A stretch of DNA of 64,000 bases from Gonium pectorale (lineage: Eukaryota > Chlorophyta > Chlorophyceae > Chlamydomonadales > Volvocaceae). The first letter of the stretch is position 1; each line of letters opens with the position of its first letter. The notes beneath the pieces were generated by a model that had not been told where the DNA came from, did no database searches, and saw nothing but the letters and a program-made list of their open reading frames with translations. A program made the position numbers and the translations under genes. The stretch spans positions 1,181,867 to 1,245,866 of the forward strand of contig LSYV01000011.1 of NCBI GenBank assembly GCA_001584585.1, written 5' to 3'. This document shows positions 31,935 to 42,900 of the stretch, one piece after another.

Positions 31935-34900
31935 CTACCGCCTGCGCCCGCCCAGCAGCCTCTGCGCCTGCGGGGTGTCGAAGAACGCCGACAGCCGCAC
32001 CGGCATCACCACGCGCACGCCGCCGTCCGCGTCGCCTGCACGCCGGAGGGTAGGCTCCTGCGGCGTTGGGCCCGGGGGCGGCGGGGTCTCAGGGGCCGGG
32101 CACACCTGGGAAAGGGCATAGCTGGGCACGCGGTTGCGCGCCGCTGATCCACCAGCCCTCATCGGGCACCCGCCACCCCGCATCGACCGCGGCTGCCATC
32201 GGTGCGCGGGGGGATGCGAAGCGAAAAAAGAGAAAAAAGAGAAACCTGCACAGAAAGAGGGAGCCCGCCTCTACGGCCATACACGCCCGAAGGCGCGACG
32301 TTTCCAAAGGGCGGGCGGGTACAGAGCAAGACATGTGACGCGAAGCGCTCCCCTGCGGAGTGGGGCAGTGGGCTACAGACCAGAGACACGTCCAGCCGTC
32401 ACCCCCGCCCCTCCGACCACCCGCTGCCGCGCCGCTGGGGTGAGGAATGCCGGGGCCGGTCGCCGCTCACCTCGAGCCGCCCGTCCCGGTACACGTGGCG
32501 GTAGAAGCAGCTGGTGGAGAAGGGGCAGGTGCCGTCCCCAAACTGCGGGAGGGGAGGGGCAGCGCAGACTCAACAGGGCGGGGATCGAGGCGGGCGGCTG
32601 CGCCGGCAGTTGGTGGGCAGCGGTGATAATGAAAAAGAGAACCAGAAACGGGGAAGGCAGCCTCTACGGACATACACACCCGAGGGTGTGATGTTTCCAG
32701 CAGGGCGCCGAGTACAAGGCATGGCGGGCGAGGTATACGAGAAGACGGGCTCTAATGCAGCAGGATGCGGGCCGAGCGGCGAGGGGTTGGACAGGCAGCC
32801 GCTGGCGGGGGCCCTAACGAGTCCCCGACGCGTTCACGCCCATCGTCCCGCCCCCATCCGTTGCTGAGAGCGGGAGCAGTGACGTGCGCCTGACCGGTTA
32901 CCGCCCGGGACTCCTTTAATCCATACCCAGCCAGCCGGCCGGCCGATAGAGCGGGCACAGAGCGGGCGACCGGGCCAGCGCGAGCTGCACTGGGACCTTG
33001 CCCTGCAACGCGGCCTCACGTCAAAGTGCTTGCAGTCGAGGGTCGCCAGCCGGGCCCGGTAGGCGTCCAGGATGCCCGCCTTCTCCTCCGCGCTGGCGGG
33101 CCACACCAGGGAGGGCGTCACGAAGTGGCTGGGCGTGCGGCAGACGGGGCAGGTGCGCACCGCCGTGTCGGTGGCCAGGCTGGCGTCGGCGGTGCGCTCG
33201 CGCCAGGAGCGGATGCAGGCCAGGCAGAAGGCATGGTCGCAGGCCAGCAGGCCGAAGCGCCGCTCCGAGACGCTGCAGCGGCCGGAGGCGGGCAGGGAGG
33301 GGAGGGGAGGTGGGGTGGAGCCAGGGTTGGGAAGCAGCGCAGGAGGTACGCGTGCTGCGGGGAGGGGGGGAGCAGGCCGCGCTGCGCGGGGCGCAAGGGA
33401 GCAAGCAGATGTGCGGCAGCTGTGCAGCTGGCCGACGCGCCGCTCCCAGGTGCGCTGCGGTAGGCGGTACCGGTAAGCGGCCATGGAGCGGATGCGCTGC
33501 GGAGGACAGGGTATGCGCAGGGGTCCCGATGGTAGAGGGTGGCGCGACTCGGCAGCTCGGAACGGCAGTCGGCAACACTGCCCGTTCTCGGTGCAGGAGG
33601 TTGCCCTATACGAGCATGAAGCCTCCGGATCTGCATTTATCTTGCAAGTGCTGGATGCCCGCACATGCAGCGCCCTCTCTGCCAGTCTGCCCGGGCCCTC
33701 TGCAACCCTCATCCGCATCTCGGCACCCAGACACCTTGTGCCCCCAAGCCGCATCCTGCTCTTTCCGGGCGTCAAGCTCCCCCACCCGCATGCTGCCGCC
33801 TTGCGGCCCCCGGTCATCGCTCAGCTTGTCCCCGGACTGAGTAGGACCCCCCCTCCCCTGGCCCCCCGTCCCCACGCGCTTCACGCACCTGGGCTTGTCC
33901 AGCACGCGCTCGAGGCAGATGCCGCACTCGACCCCGGAGCTGCGCAGCCGCGCCTCCAGCCGCTCGTGGCGCAGGCGGCAGGCGGCGCGGTGCTCCCCCG
34001 CCGCCGCCACGTTGTAGGGGTGGATGCGGAACTTGCGACACACCTGGCGCAGGACCCGCGGACAGGGAAGGGGCCACGTGGCAGCCGATGGCACATGCCG
34101 GGACATACAAACGGCTCATGGCTTGAACGGCGTGGAGCAACAACCCGTGGTGAGAGGAGCCCGTGATCGGAGCAGCTCCAGGCAGGGTAGAAGGGGATTT
34201 TCGCAGCGCAAGCCGCAGCGGACACCGTCAGGCCGCACAGTCAGTCGCCGAAGTCCCGCAGACCCAACCCACAGGTTCGTCACCGCTCGGCAGCTTCCCT
34301 TCCTGGCAGTACCGTATGTGTCCCACGGCAACCCCGTTAGGCGGCCCCGCCCATAGAGCGACCTTATGTTAGAGTCAGGTGATGCGCCTTTTGAGCAACC
34401 TGGCGCCAGGTTGCTCAGGTGGCGCATTAGGCATTACCTACCCAACTCTTAACATCCCCCGCCCCCCGCCCCCGGGGTGAGCCCCGCACCTCGCACTCCA
34501 GGCCGTGTATGAGGGGGCAGTCGTCGCCCTCCGCGCAGCGCCCATGCAGCGCAAAGCCCGGGCACAGCTCCACGTCGGCGGGGTCCACCGGCTCCGTCGG
34601 AGCCCTGCCTCCTCCGCATCCGCCGCCGCCGCCGCCGGCGTGGCCGGGCCCCTGCGCCCCTGCACCCGCGCCTTCCCAGGGGTGTCGCTCCGCCGCCCAG
34701 GCCGACTCGGCGGCGCCCGGCGGCAGCGCGCGGCCCCGCCGTGCCACCGCCCGGGCCTCCTCCAGCAGTCCTATGTCATCGTCCACCATGACCAGCCCGT
34801 GGCCCTGGGCACCCTGCGAGTCATCCCCCTCCTCCTCTGCCCCCTCGTCATACACCTCGTCATCGTAGCCGTGCCCGTCGGCGACGGCGACGGCGTTGGA

Positions 34901-36138
34901 CGGTGCGACCTGCTGCCCGACAGGGCCGCAGCGGCGTGTGGCAGCTGCGCCCGAGACAGCAGCCGGTGGCGCCAGCTCGCCGCCGAAGGCCGCCGCACCC
35001 TCAGCGGCTTCGCCGCCCTCGTGCGCTTGGCCATAGTCCGCCTCGTCGTCGCCGTAACCTTCCCCGTACTCATCTCCTTCGTACTCATCGTATTCGCCGT
35101 ACGCGTCCTCCCATGAGTCCCCTGGCGGCTGGCCCGCGTCGCCGTTATCTGGTGCTGCCGCAGCAGCACCACCAGCGCCGGCCCCAGCGGAAGACCTGGC
35201 TGCGGCCCTGGCTACGAGGTGCGGGTGCGAGGGGTCGCGAGGTTCGTGTGCGTCCCAGGCGCGGGCGTACGGGTCGCCGCCGCGCGAAGCCACGGCCATG
35301 CCGCCACCTCTGCCTCCCCCCGCTCCAGCTCCGCCCCCGGCTCCGGCTCCGGCTCCGTCGCTTGCCGCGCCCGTCACAGCGCGGCGCTGCGGCTGCTGCT
35401 GCGGCTGCTGCTGCGGCTGCTGGGTCCCGCTGTTCTTGGCCTTCCAGTAGTCTGGGCGCTTGTGATCATACCGGCAGCGGTCACCGTAGGCACAGCACCC
35501 AGCCAGGTAGAACTTGCAAACCTGGACGGAGAGGGAGAGGGAGAGGGAGAGGGAGAGGGAGAGGGAGAGGGAGAGGGAGAGGGAGAGGGAGAGGACCGGA
35601 GACAGTGGAAAACGACATGGAACACAGTGGTAAGGCCTTCCGCTGATTGGGTGCTGCGGTGCTGGCATGCGGCGCTGACGGGCCATGCACCCACTGTATC
35701 CTACGCGGTTACGCCGTGCCGAACGCGGCCAAGCAGGCGCCTCCCGTCCACCCGCATGTCCCGCGGGTCCCGCACAGGCTACAGTAACACGCGCATACCG
35801 CCGCCAATGGGGGTTTATGTGCGGTCGCACATTAAAGAAATCAGTCCCGGCACAGCTGCTCTCTGCGTTCGCAGCCGCCGCCCCAGCCGCAGGAGCCTGG
35901 CTAGCACAACCGCCGGCGCTGGCACAGGTCCCACCTGGCTGGGCAGGTCCGACAGGTTGTGCGAGAAGGCGCAGTCCGCCCCGAAGCGGCACACGCCCGA
36001 CACGTGATACTTGCACAACACCTGCGACCTGCAGCGTGTGGGTTTGGCACGTGTGGGCTTGTGGTTTGGGGCTCGGATCGCAGCGCCTTCCCAGGCCAGT
36101 TGAGGTAGGTTTTCGAGTTTTACGGCCACCCAATGCAT
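31935..36138 (-). CDS. MKRN: makorin RING/CCCH E3 ubiquitin ligase
   Basis: RNA-binding E3 ubiquitin ligase of the makorin family. Minus-strand exons: 36138-35935 (5' limit uncertain), 35521-34490, 34043-33889, 33272-33020, 32542-32471, 32057-31935; about 612 residues. Order: CCCH-1 [23 protein letters not shown]-2 [19 protein letters not shown]; a 240-residue Gly/Ala/Asp/Glu-rich low-complexity stretch with acidic Tyr-rich patches; CCCH-3 [20 protein letters not shown]; the makorin Cys-His motif [10 protein letters not shown]; a C3HC4 RING ([26 protein letters not shown]); and CCCH-4 CKHF...[11 protein letters not shown], split by an intron after HFD. This is the canonical makorin order, so identity is firm. 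The first exon opens in frame upstream of CCCH-1 back to a Met at 36138, but an acceptor (TCGCAG at 36022) also exists, so the true start may lie in an upstream exon. Two hairpin repeats sit in its introns. It is divergent from eL21 (start 36680). Confidence 0.92.
32218..32336 (+). repeat. dispersed hairpin repeat, copy 6, in makorin intron
   Basis: Near-complete copy inside the last makorin intron (32058-32470), inserted antisense to the gene. It contains CTACGGCCATACACGCCCGA and GGCGCGACGTTTCC. The stem here is CGCGCC/GGCGTG, a paired variant of the CACACC/GGTGTG stem. Confidence 0.8.
32628..32745 (+). repeat. dispersed hairpin repeat, copy 7, in makorin intron
   Basis: Near-complete copy in the makorin intron 32543-33019, antisense to the gene. 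It is very close to the copy at 55494-55612 over its whole length (AAAGAGAACCAGAAACGGGG through GGCATGGCGGGCGAGGTATA), which implies recent spread. Confidence 0.85.
34382..34427. repeat. 46-bp inverted repeat with 26-bp perfect palindrome
   Basis: 34392-34417 is a perfect palindrome centred on GGCGCC (TGAGCAACCTGG plus its complement). It is nested in outer arms ATGCGCC (34382) and GGCGCAT (34421). It lies in the makorin intron 34044-34489, about 65 bases 3' of the donor in gene sense. Confidence 0.85.
35529..35594. repeat. GAGAGG hexamer repeat forming an intronic pyrimidine tract
   Basis: About eleven GAGAGG units. On the makorin sense strand this is an uninterrupted CCTCTC tract ending eight bases before the acceptor of the CCCH-2 exon, so it acts as, or overlaps, the polypyrimidine tract. 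Confidence 0.85.
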
Positions 36139-36679
36139 TCCTTACTTGTCCGACATTGAAAGCGTGCTGGGTGTCTTCGATCAAGGTTGTCGCAGGTTTT
36201 TGGCGACAGTTGGACTCGGCGCAGACCCCGTATGTCCCCGGGGTCACCCCGCCCGCAGGTGGTGTGCGCGCCAGGCCCAGCTTGGGTCTTATGTCAAAAG
36301 AATGCGGCGGCTACGTGTCGTGAGGGTGGCCCGCTTCTGCACTCGCAGTCCCGACGGAGGGGCAGATGCAGACAACCAACGGTTATGGTAATTGCAGTCT
36401 TGGATTTGCACAGGTTCATAATTCATATGCACACTCACGCAGCAGCACGCGCTTCTAATTGTGGGCGTCGCGGGAAGGAAGACGGTTGGTGTCGGTTGGA
36501 GGTCTCCCTGGACCTCGCGGCGGGTGGAAATGCATGCGTGCATCCCACACTCTCTCTCTTTTCCGGCCTCGGTTGCCTTTTGGTGAGTCTACAAATTACG
36601 CTGATCGGTGCTGCTCCCGGCCGGCCGCCGCACTTAGTCGGCACCCCAACTCTCGCGCAGAACAAAAGAGCAAGGAAGA
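36139..36679. promoter_or_regulatory. shared divergent promoter, makorin and eL21
   Basis: About 540 bases between the first assignable makorin codon and the eL21 ATG. The eL21 leader has a pyrimidine-rich CACTCTCTCTCTTTTCC at 36548-36564, suggestive of the TOP-like or initiator region of ribosomal protein genes. No defined element can be proven by reading alone. Confidence 0.4.
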
Positions 36680-38908
36680 ATGCCGGGTGGTCAAGGTCTT
36701 CGCGCCCGCACGCGGCATATGTTTGCCCGTGGCTTCCGCCAGAAGGGCTACATTCCGCTCACGACTTACCTGCGCACCTACAAGCTCGGGGACTACGTAG
36801 ACATCAAGGTCAACGGTGCCATCCACAAGGTGCGTGAGCCTACGAACAGCGCTCGCGCAGGCCTCCACTCGTCGGGCGCAGCCGCCGTGCAATCGTCGCG
36901 CCGGCGATACCACCATAACCACTCCTCCCTCGTTCCGTCTCTGTACAGGGCATGCCCCACAAGTGGTACCAGGGCAAGACTGGCGTTGTCTGGAACGTGA
37001 CCAAGCGCGCCATTGGTGTGGAGATTAACAAGCGGGTAAGGGGCTGAGCAAGCGCTTGGCGGCATCTTCGAATGGTTGTAATCGTCGTGGGGGAGAGGGT
37101 GCAGGGCGAGGGGTCACGGGGCAGGGCAGAGGGCCGCTGAGCACGGGTGTGGGCTGTGCGCTGTACCCGTGTGCGTTTGGGGCGCAGCACTCGGGGTCGT
37201 GCCCCCCTCCGCACTATTAGCCACCATGGTCAGCAAACGGCTGCGGATCTAACTTGCCACACACAGCAAGGCAGGGAGCTGGACGGCTGCAAGGTTGCAG
37301 CAGCTCAGGCTTTCATCGGGGGCCCGGCAGCAATAGCAGAGCGGCGGCGGAGCAGAGCTCGGAGTGCGAGGCTGGCTTGACAGCGGAGGAGTGGGGGCCT
37401 TCCAAAGGAACTCCTTGCAGCAGCCTGCCTTAGTCGGGCCCTGTCCGGAACGCTGGCGCGTATGGGGCTGCTTCCGCGGCGATGGCTGCGGCGGGATCAT
37501 CGGCTGCAGCCGCGTCTGCAGCTTACGGACGCTGACGGACCTCTGCCATGCAAACGGGCGCGGACAGGCGACCTTGCGTTACGGCATCAGCGGCGGGTCT
37601 GGCTTCGCGCTGGCTTGGCCGCTGCGGCAGCGGTCCTGACGGCGCCCTGCGCCGCAATTCTGGGCCGAGGGGGCCGGCATTGGCTGCCGCTCGTTGCGAT
37701 CACGGCAGTGCCGGCGGTCACGCCGTGCCCTGTGGCGTACGCACGGCTGGCGGATACTGGCGCCGGAGCTCAGCATGTTGCCCTCTCCTTTTGTACGGTG
37801 CCTTGCGCGGGATCAGCGCAGGAGCGAGGCGTCCACAGCAACAGCGGCAGCAGATCTCGCTCGTTGCCGTCCAGCCTTCAAACGACCGACAGTGTCTAGT
37901 GGTTGTCAACCTGGAAGCGGCGCGAGCTGGCTACTTTGGGCGAACTGGCTACTTTGGGCGAACTGGCTGCTTTGAGCAGCCCCCCAGCCACCAGCTGATG
38001 ACAACCGCAGTTGCCGGTCAGCGCTTGCAGCTGCATCAGTGCTAGGCCGGCGCTGTTCCGTTCGGCCAAACGAAACGACTGATTAACCATCGTAACGGTT
38101 GTGTAGCAGCCCTCACGAACTGTCTGCCAACTTGCGCACAGGTTGGCCACCGGATCATGAAGAAGCGCATCCACGTGCGCGTGGAGCACGTGCAGCCGTC
38201 GCGCTGCCGCGAGGAGTTCCTGACCCGCCGCGCCGCCAACGACCAGGCGAAGGCGGAGGCCAAGAAGAAGGGCGGTGAGTCTGCCACTGCTGTGGAGGGC
38301 GCGGCTCTGCGCGCTGGGTTGAATGCGAGCTGTGGGTTGTATGGGGGAAAGCGACGCGCAATGTTTTCGGTTCTGGACCTGTCCAGCGTGGGGAGGGAAA
38401 AGAGGGAGGCGGGGACGGGGCCTACCGACGTGAGCGGCCTGAGGAGGCCCCTTCACGGAAGGGTCGATGCTGGCATTATCCGGCTTTGCTCCTTCGCTCG
38501 GGCGGGCTGCGTGCTACATGACATGCGGTCATTGCTTGATTGACGATGCTCCGTACAAGTGCGGCGTGGCGGGCAAGCGGCTTCTGGAGTCTGGGGGACG
38601 CTGGCGCAAGGACAGCAGCTCTGGAGCCTGGTCGTTTCAGTTCGGCTGTGCGGCGGCCAGCTGCCATTGGGGGCATCACGCTGCGGCTGCGCTCTGCTGC
38701 ACTCGTGGGTCACCTCCGACCGTCCCGCACGAATGGCCAAACATGCATGCTGTCGCTGCCGCCTCTTGCCACCTGCCCCCGTGCAGAGGCCGCCCCGAAG
38801 ACCAAGCGCGTGCCCCAGGGGCCGCGCTCCGGCTTTGAGCTGATCCCGGAGAAGGTCGAGACGATCGCCGCCATCCCCTACGACATCATCAAGGAGGGCC
38901 TGGTCTAA
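36680..38908 (+). CDS. RPL21: 60S ribosomal protein eL21
   Basis: Structural protein of the cytosolic large ribosomal subunit. Exons: 36680-36829, 36949-37035, 38142-38274, 38787-38908, giving 163 residues, the normal length of eL21. It starts [17 protein letters not shown] and carries the family signatures [40 protein letters not shown] and [19 protein letters not shown], ending YDIIKEGLV. Intron 2 is 1106 bases, large for such a gene, and holds an 18-bp tandem repeat (about 37928-37976). A GTGAGC donor directly after the stop (TAAGAG|GTGAGC at 38911) and an acceptor at 39396 suggest a further intron within the 3' UTR. Confidence 0.95.
37928..37976. repeat. 18-bp tandem repeat in eL21 intron 2
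   Basis: The unit GGCTACTTTGGGCGAACT is present two full times plus a partial, altered third. No function visible. Confidence 0.7.
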
Positions 38909-39442
38909 GAGGTGAGCGGGAGGGAGCGGACAGTACATGGATGTCAGGTGGACGTGGAATCGTGACGGGGCCGTCGGCTGGCGTGGGGGGCCCCCACGCC
39001 ATGCCACCCACCACACCTCCCGACGCCCCGGGAAGGCAGGGAAGCCTGGTATGTGCCCGATGCATATGCGACGCGTCATGAAGTCAGTAAGCGATCATAC
39101 CCACCCAACAAGCAAGCAGCCTGGCAGGCCATCATCGACCCTCTGACCGACCCAGAAAGAACCCATAATGGTTCCAACGCTGGGAATGCTGATGTGTGTG
39201 CAAATGTATTGGTGCCGGGTGTGCTGGGTACGATGTGCCAGCGTGCGAGCGGAGCGTATGGGATGGCCCCGGAGTTCATGATGCATGGACATCTTGGACC
39301 CCACGGGTTTGCCAGCTTGCCACCTCCCGGAACTACTGGCCTCGCACTGACATGACGCCCCCTTCTCTCTGTTACCTTGTCCTTGACCGCGAACAGGGTG
39401 GTTATGTGCTGGCGCGTATGGTTGCTGGTGCGGAGCGGCGGC

Positions 39443-39447
39443 TGTAA
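39443..39447 (+). terminator. TGTAA polyadenylation motif, eL21
   Basis: GGCTGTAACACG follows the inferred last UTR exon. It is the best-placed TGTAA for eL21 if the UTR intron is real. Confidence 0.5.
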
Positions 39448-39670
39448 CACGCCCGAACGTGGATTCCGTTCCTTTCCGCTGCTTCGGGCGCAATGCCGGC
39501 ACGGCGCATTGGTTGCAGTGGCAGCAGCAACAGCATGACCGGGATACGGTCAGGTTCAGGGGAGACCCTGGCCAGATTCAGCCTATCATTGCAGCAGTCA
39601 CAGCTGCTGTGAGCCGGCAGCAACTGACCGCTGTCATCGGGCGGCAATGTGGCTCTGGGCAGTACCGCCT

Positions 39671-39675
39671 TTACA
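39671..39675 (-). terminator. TGTAA polyadenylation motif, XRCC3
   Basis: TTACA on the plus strand, about 295 bases after the XRCC3 stop in gene sense. Confidence 0.45.
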
Positions 39676-39966
39676 TGCATGCTCGGACACAGCTCCGCGC
39701 CCATGCTCGCAGCCATCACCAGAGACGGGGGGCCTACCGTCACAGCATAGCGGCTACCCGAACCTTTGCCCAGAGGACACGCAACATATCGCACGGAGTT
39801 TCAGGCATTGCACATGAGTCATCGTTATGCGTTGCAGCTACCGCATGTGAAGACCACGCCGCGGTAGCAGCGCGGGTATGCACTGCCGCGGGGTGCACAG
39901 TTTCACGAGTCGGTTGGGCACGCAGACGGGCAGTCGATCTGATGTCCAGCGTGTAGCCCCAAGCAG

Positions 39967-42900
39967 CTACCAGGCCGCTTGCTCGTATCGGTGAGGCAGC
40001 GGGACTTGGGCCGACGCGGCTGCGCTCTGCGGCGCCGCGGGCTCACCGTCATCCCCCACTCCCCACACGCCGTCGTGCGTGACTTGGAAGCAGCAGTACG
40101 AGTACGGCAGATGCGGAGCGAAGACCACCTGCACGGCCATGTAGGAAAGCGCATAGGTACCGTAATGAGAAGAGGGCATCGGCATCGGACGATTGCTCTA
40201 GCGTGCAGCTGACCGGCCATGCATAAAGGTCTCCAGCCCATTTGTGGGTACAATCTTCCACATGTGCGTGGCGAAGCTGCCAAAAGAAGCATGGGGAGTC
40301 AACGTTGGGAGTCAACGTTGGGAGTCGGATAGCGTTGAGGACAAACCGCACGCGGCGCGCTACGCAACCCGCCTGCAGCGTGCGAATGACGCTGCCCTGC
40401 CAGCCCTCGTGCCGCGCCACGAACAGGCGGCAGTTGACGCAGTTAGCCCAGGCCAGCCCCAGCGCCGGCAGCACCCGCCGGCCGGAGCTGACCAGCGCAG
40501 CGGGGCGCGAGCCCCCCGGCCCGCCGCCGCCCCCGCCGCCCGGCGCCGGCTGCTGCAGCGCGCGCAGCGTGCTCGGGAGGCCCTGCAGGCAATGACGGCG
40601 CATTTGTCACACGGTCCTGTGCGCGGTCAAGATAGGCTACGGTATGTCAGGCCTGAACCTGCTGGCGGCCTGTACACATCCTGTCCCGGCACCAGGTGCC
40701 GACCCGTGCGCCTCCCTTTTTCTTCTGTGGTTACATGTACAGGAATCACAGGTTATAGCAGGAGAGGCGAGGACGGATGGGCGAACAGCACGTCCCGTCG
40801 TCAAACACACCACCTTTCTCGTTTTTCAAACACACCGGCAGCCCAGCCCGTCGCCACATCCCCGGACGTCGCCCACACACGCGGCCCACTCTCACCACCT
40901 CGAGCGCGCCCGTCTCTGAGTTGACGTCATCCATGATCTGGTTGGTCAGCAGCACCGCCAGGCCGTGCTGCTGGGCCAGGCGCTAGGCGAAAACGAGGGA
41001 ATGCGGAGATGAGGGGGTCCGAGGATGAAAGGGAAAGGTGGTGACGGTTGGGGACAGCAACCGAGTAACATCATTAGCGGCAGCGTCGTGGTGAGTTGTG
41101 TGCAGCAGCCCTGAATCGAACCATCAATGCCGCAAAGCCTTGCGTGGCGGAGGAGAGGCGGGAAACGCAGGAAGGGATGCATGGGCAGACGAGGAGGGGT
41201 AGACGAGCAGACGGACAACGCAGCGGGCCAGAGGCAGATGGGCGCGAGACCGCCAGCGCCCTCGAATTCAGCATGCCGAGGTGCTTCCCCGCAGACGTCA
41301 AGGCCGCCACAAGCTCTTTCATTGCATTTGTATGCGCTCGGTGTCCGCGACGCGACCGGTTTCCCTTCTTCACTACCGGTACCTCGCAGACGGCCCGGCA
41401 TGCAGCGTTCGCAAGCTCGTACCGGACACTGCCAAGCAACAGCTCGAGCTGCGCAAGCCCCAGCGCCGCACAAGTCGACAGCACGCGCATGGAGGGCGTT
41501 GCGCCGCCGCGTCGGCCAAAGCACGGTCACGAATGCACGCAAGGTGCACGTTGCGCCATGGGGCTGGCGGGTCATGACAGACCCACGGGTCGCACCTTGA
41601 GGAGCGTTGACAGCGTGAACAACTGGGCCGTGCGCCGCTGCAGCTGATGTACCTGCGAGGGATGTGAGGGAGTGGCAATCGGGGGGTGGCGTGCGATATC
41701 GCGGCTTGGCCCCTCCGGAAGTTGCCCCCTGGTCCCTGGCTGCCGTCGGCCCAACGGGTTCATGCGCGTGCTGCCGTGGCCGGCAACGGTGTGAGCCCTC
41801 CTGCAAAAGCCGTTCAAAGAGGGCCTTGGCAACCTGAGCCTGCAGCGGCGCCGACTGCAGGACAGCACGTTAGCAGTTTTAAACCGCGGCCCCTGCAGCG
41901 TGCCCCCCGCCGCCCACCTGCGGCTCCCCTCCATCGCCCTCGCCCGTATCCCGGAACACGCGGGCCACCGAGTCGATCACCACAAGCCGAACCTGGAGGA
42001 CCGGAAGGACACAGGGGGAGGACAGCGGGAAGGACAAAGTGCAGACTAGGCGGAATAGAGACCTGCGCGGGACACGGAACGCGACGGCTGCATGCGGTGC
42101 GCCGCAGGACGCCGCGCTGCGGGCCAAGCGCCTCGTGGGCCCAAGCGCCGCGGGGCTCCGGCACTTGGGCCCGCCTTTGCGATCGGAGGGAGCAGGGCCT
42201 CCCTTGCCTACCCGCGGCGCTCGCCCCTGGCCCTGAGCTCCCACCTGCCGCCTGCCGCCCTGCTGCTGCTGGCCCCCGTGCGCCGCTGCATTCAGCTCCG
42301 CGCCGGGGCCTGCCGCCGCCGCCTCCCGCTCCAGCATCGCCTCCAGCTGCCGCACCGAGCGCATCAGCTCGTCGGGGCCGCTGATGGGCCGCTCCTCGAT
42401 GAGCACGTGCTCCAGGCTCACGTCAGGGCAGCTGAGGGCCGCGAGAGGGCAGGGGGTGGTAAAGAAGGGCGAGGGCGGAAATGAGCATGGGGACGTAGGG
42501 GATTTTGCACCGGGGAGCGGGGCGCGGGCTGGCCGGGATACAGGCCGACAGCCGAGGAGCAGGAGGGCAGCCGGGTAGCGGCCCACCGCGCCGCTACTGT
42601 GCGGTCGGGCTGGAGGCTAACGAAGGGAAGGGAGGGGAAGTGCCGAAGCAAAACATGTCTGCGCCTGGGAAGGAAAGGCGCATGCGGAGGCGAATTATAC
42701 AGGAGGTTCAACGCCCCAGCGCGCCTGGCAACGGTGATTGGGTGTGTGGCATCTGCAGCACCAGTCTGAGGGGGGAGGCACCCGGTGCGGCCCGCTTACC
42801 CGGTGGCCGCACCTGCCAAAGCGGTTGGCGCACATGGCTTGCAGCCTCTCTACCGGGGGCTTGCCCTCCGTATAAATGTACCTGCGCGTCCGTACGGTTG

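Larger units (their letters stand above)
38909..39966. other. convergent 3' UTRs of eL21 and XRCC3
   Basis: Non-coding. It holds a probable eL21 3' UTR intron (38912-39396), a terminal UTR exon with TGTAA at 39443-39447, and on the minus strand the XRCC3 3' UTR with TGTAA (TTACA at 39671-39675). The two inferred cleavage sites are about 200 bases apart. Confidence 0.5.

Noticed and set aside
32998..33840. 280-codon plus-strand frame over makorin exons
   Set aside because: Antisense shadow of the RING exon; the minus strand carries all the conserved zinc ligands.
37993..38082. Box C/D snoRNA in eL21 intron 2 (CTGATGA ... CTGA)
   Set aside because: Box C lacks the leading purine and the flanks do not form a terminal stem; spacing alone is not enough.
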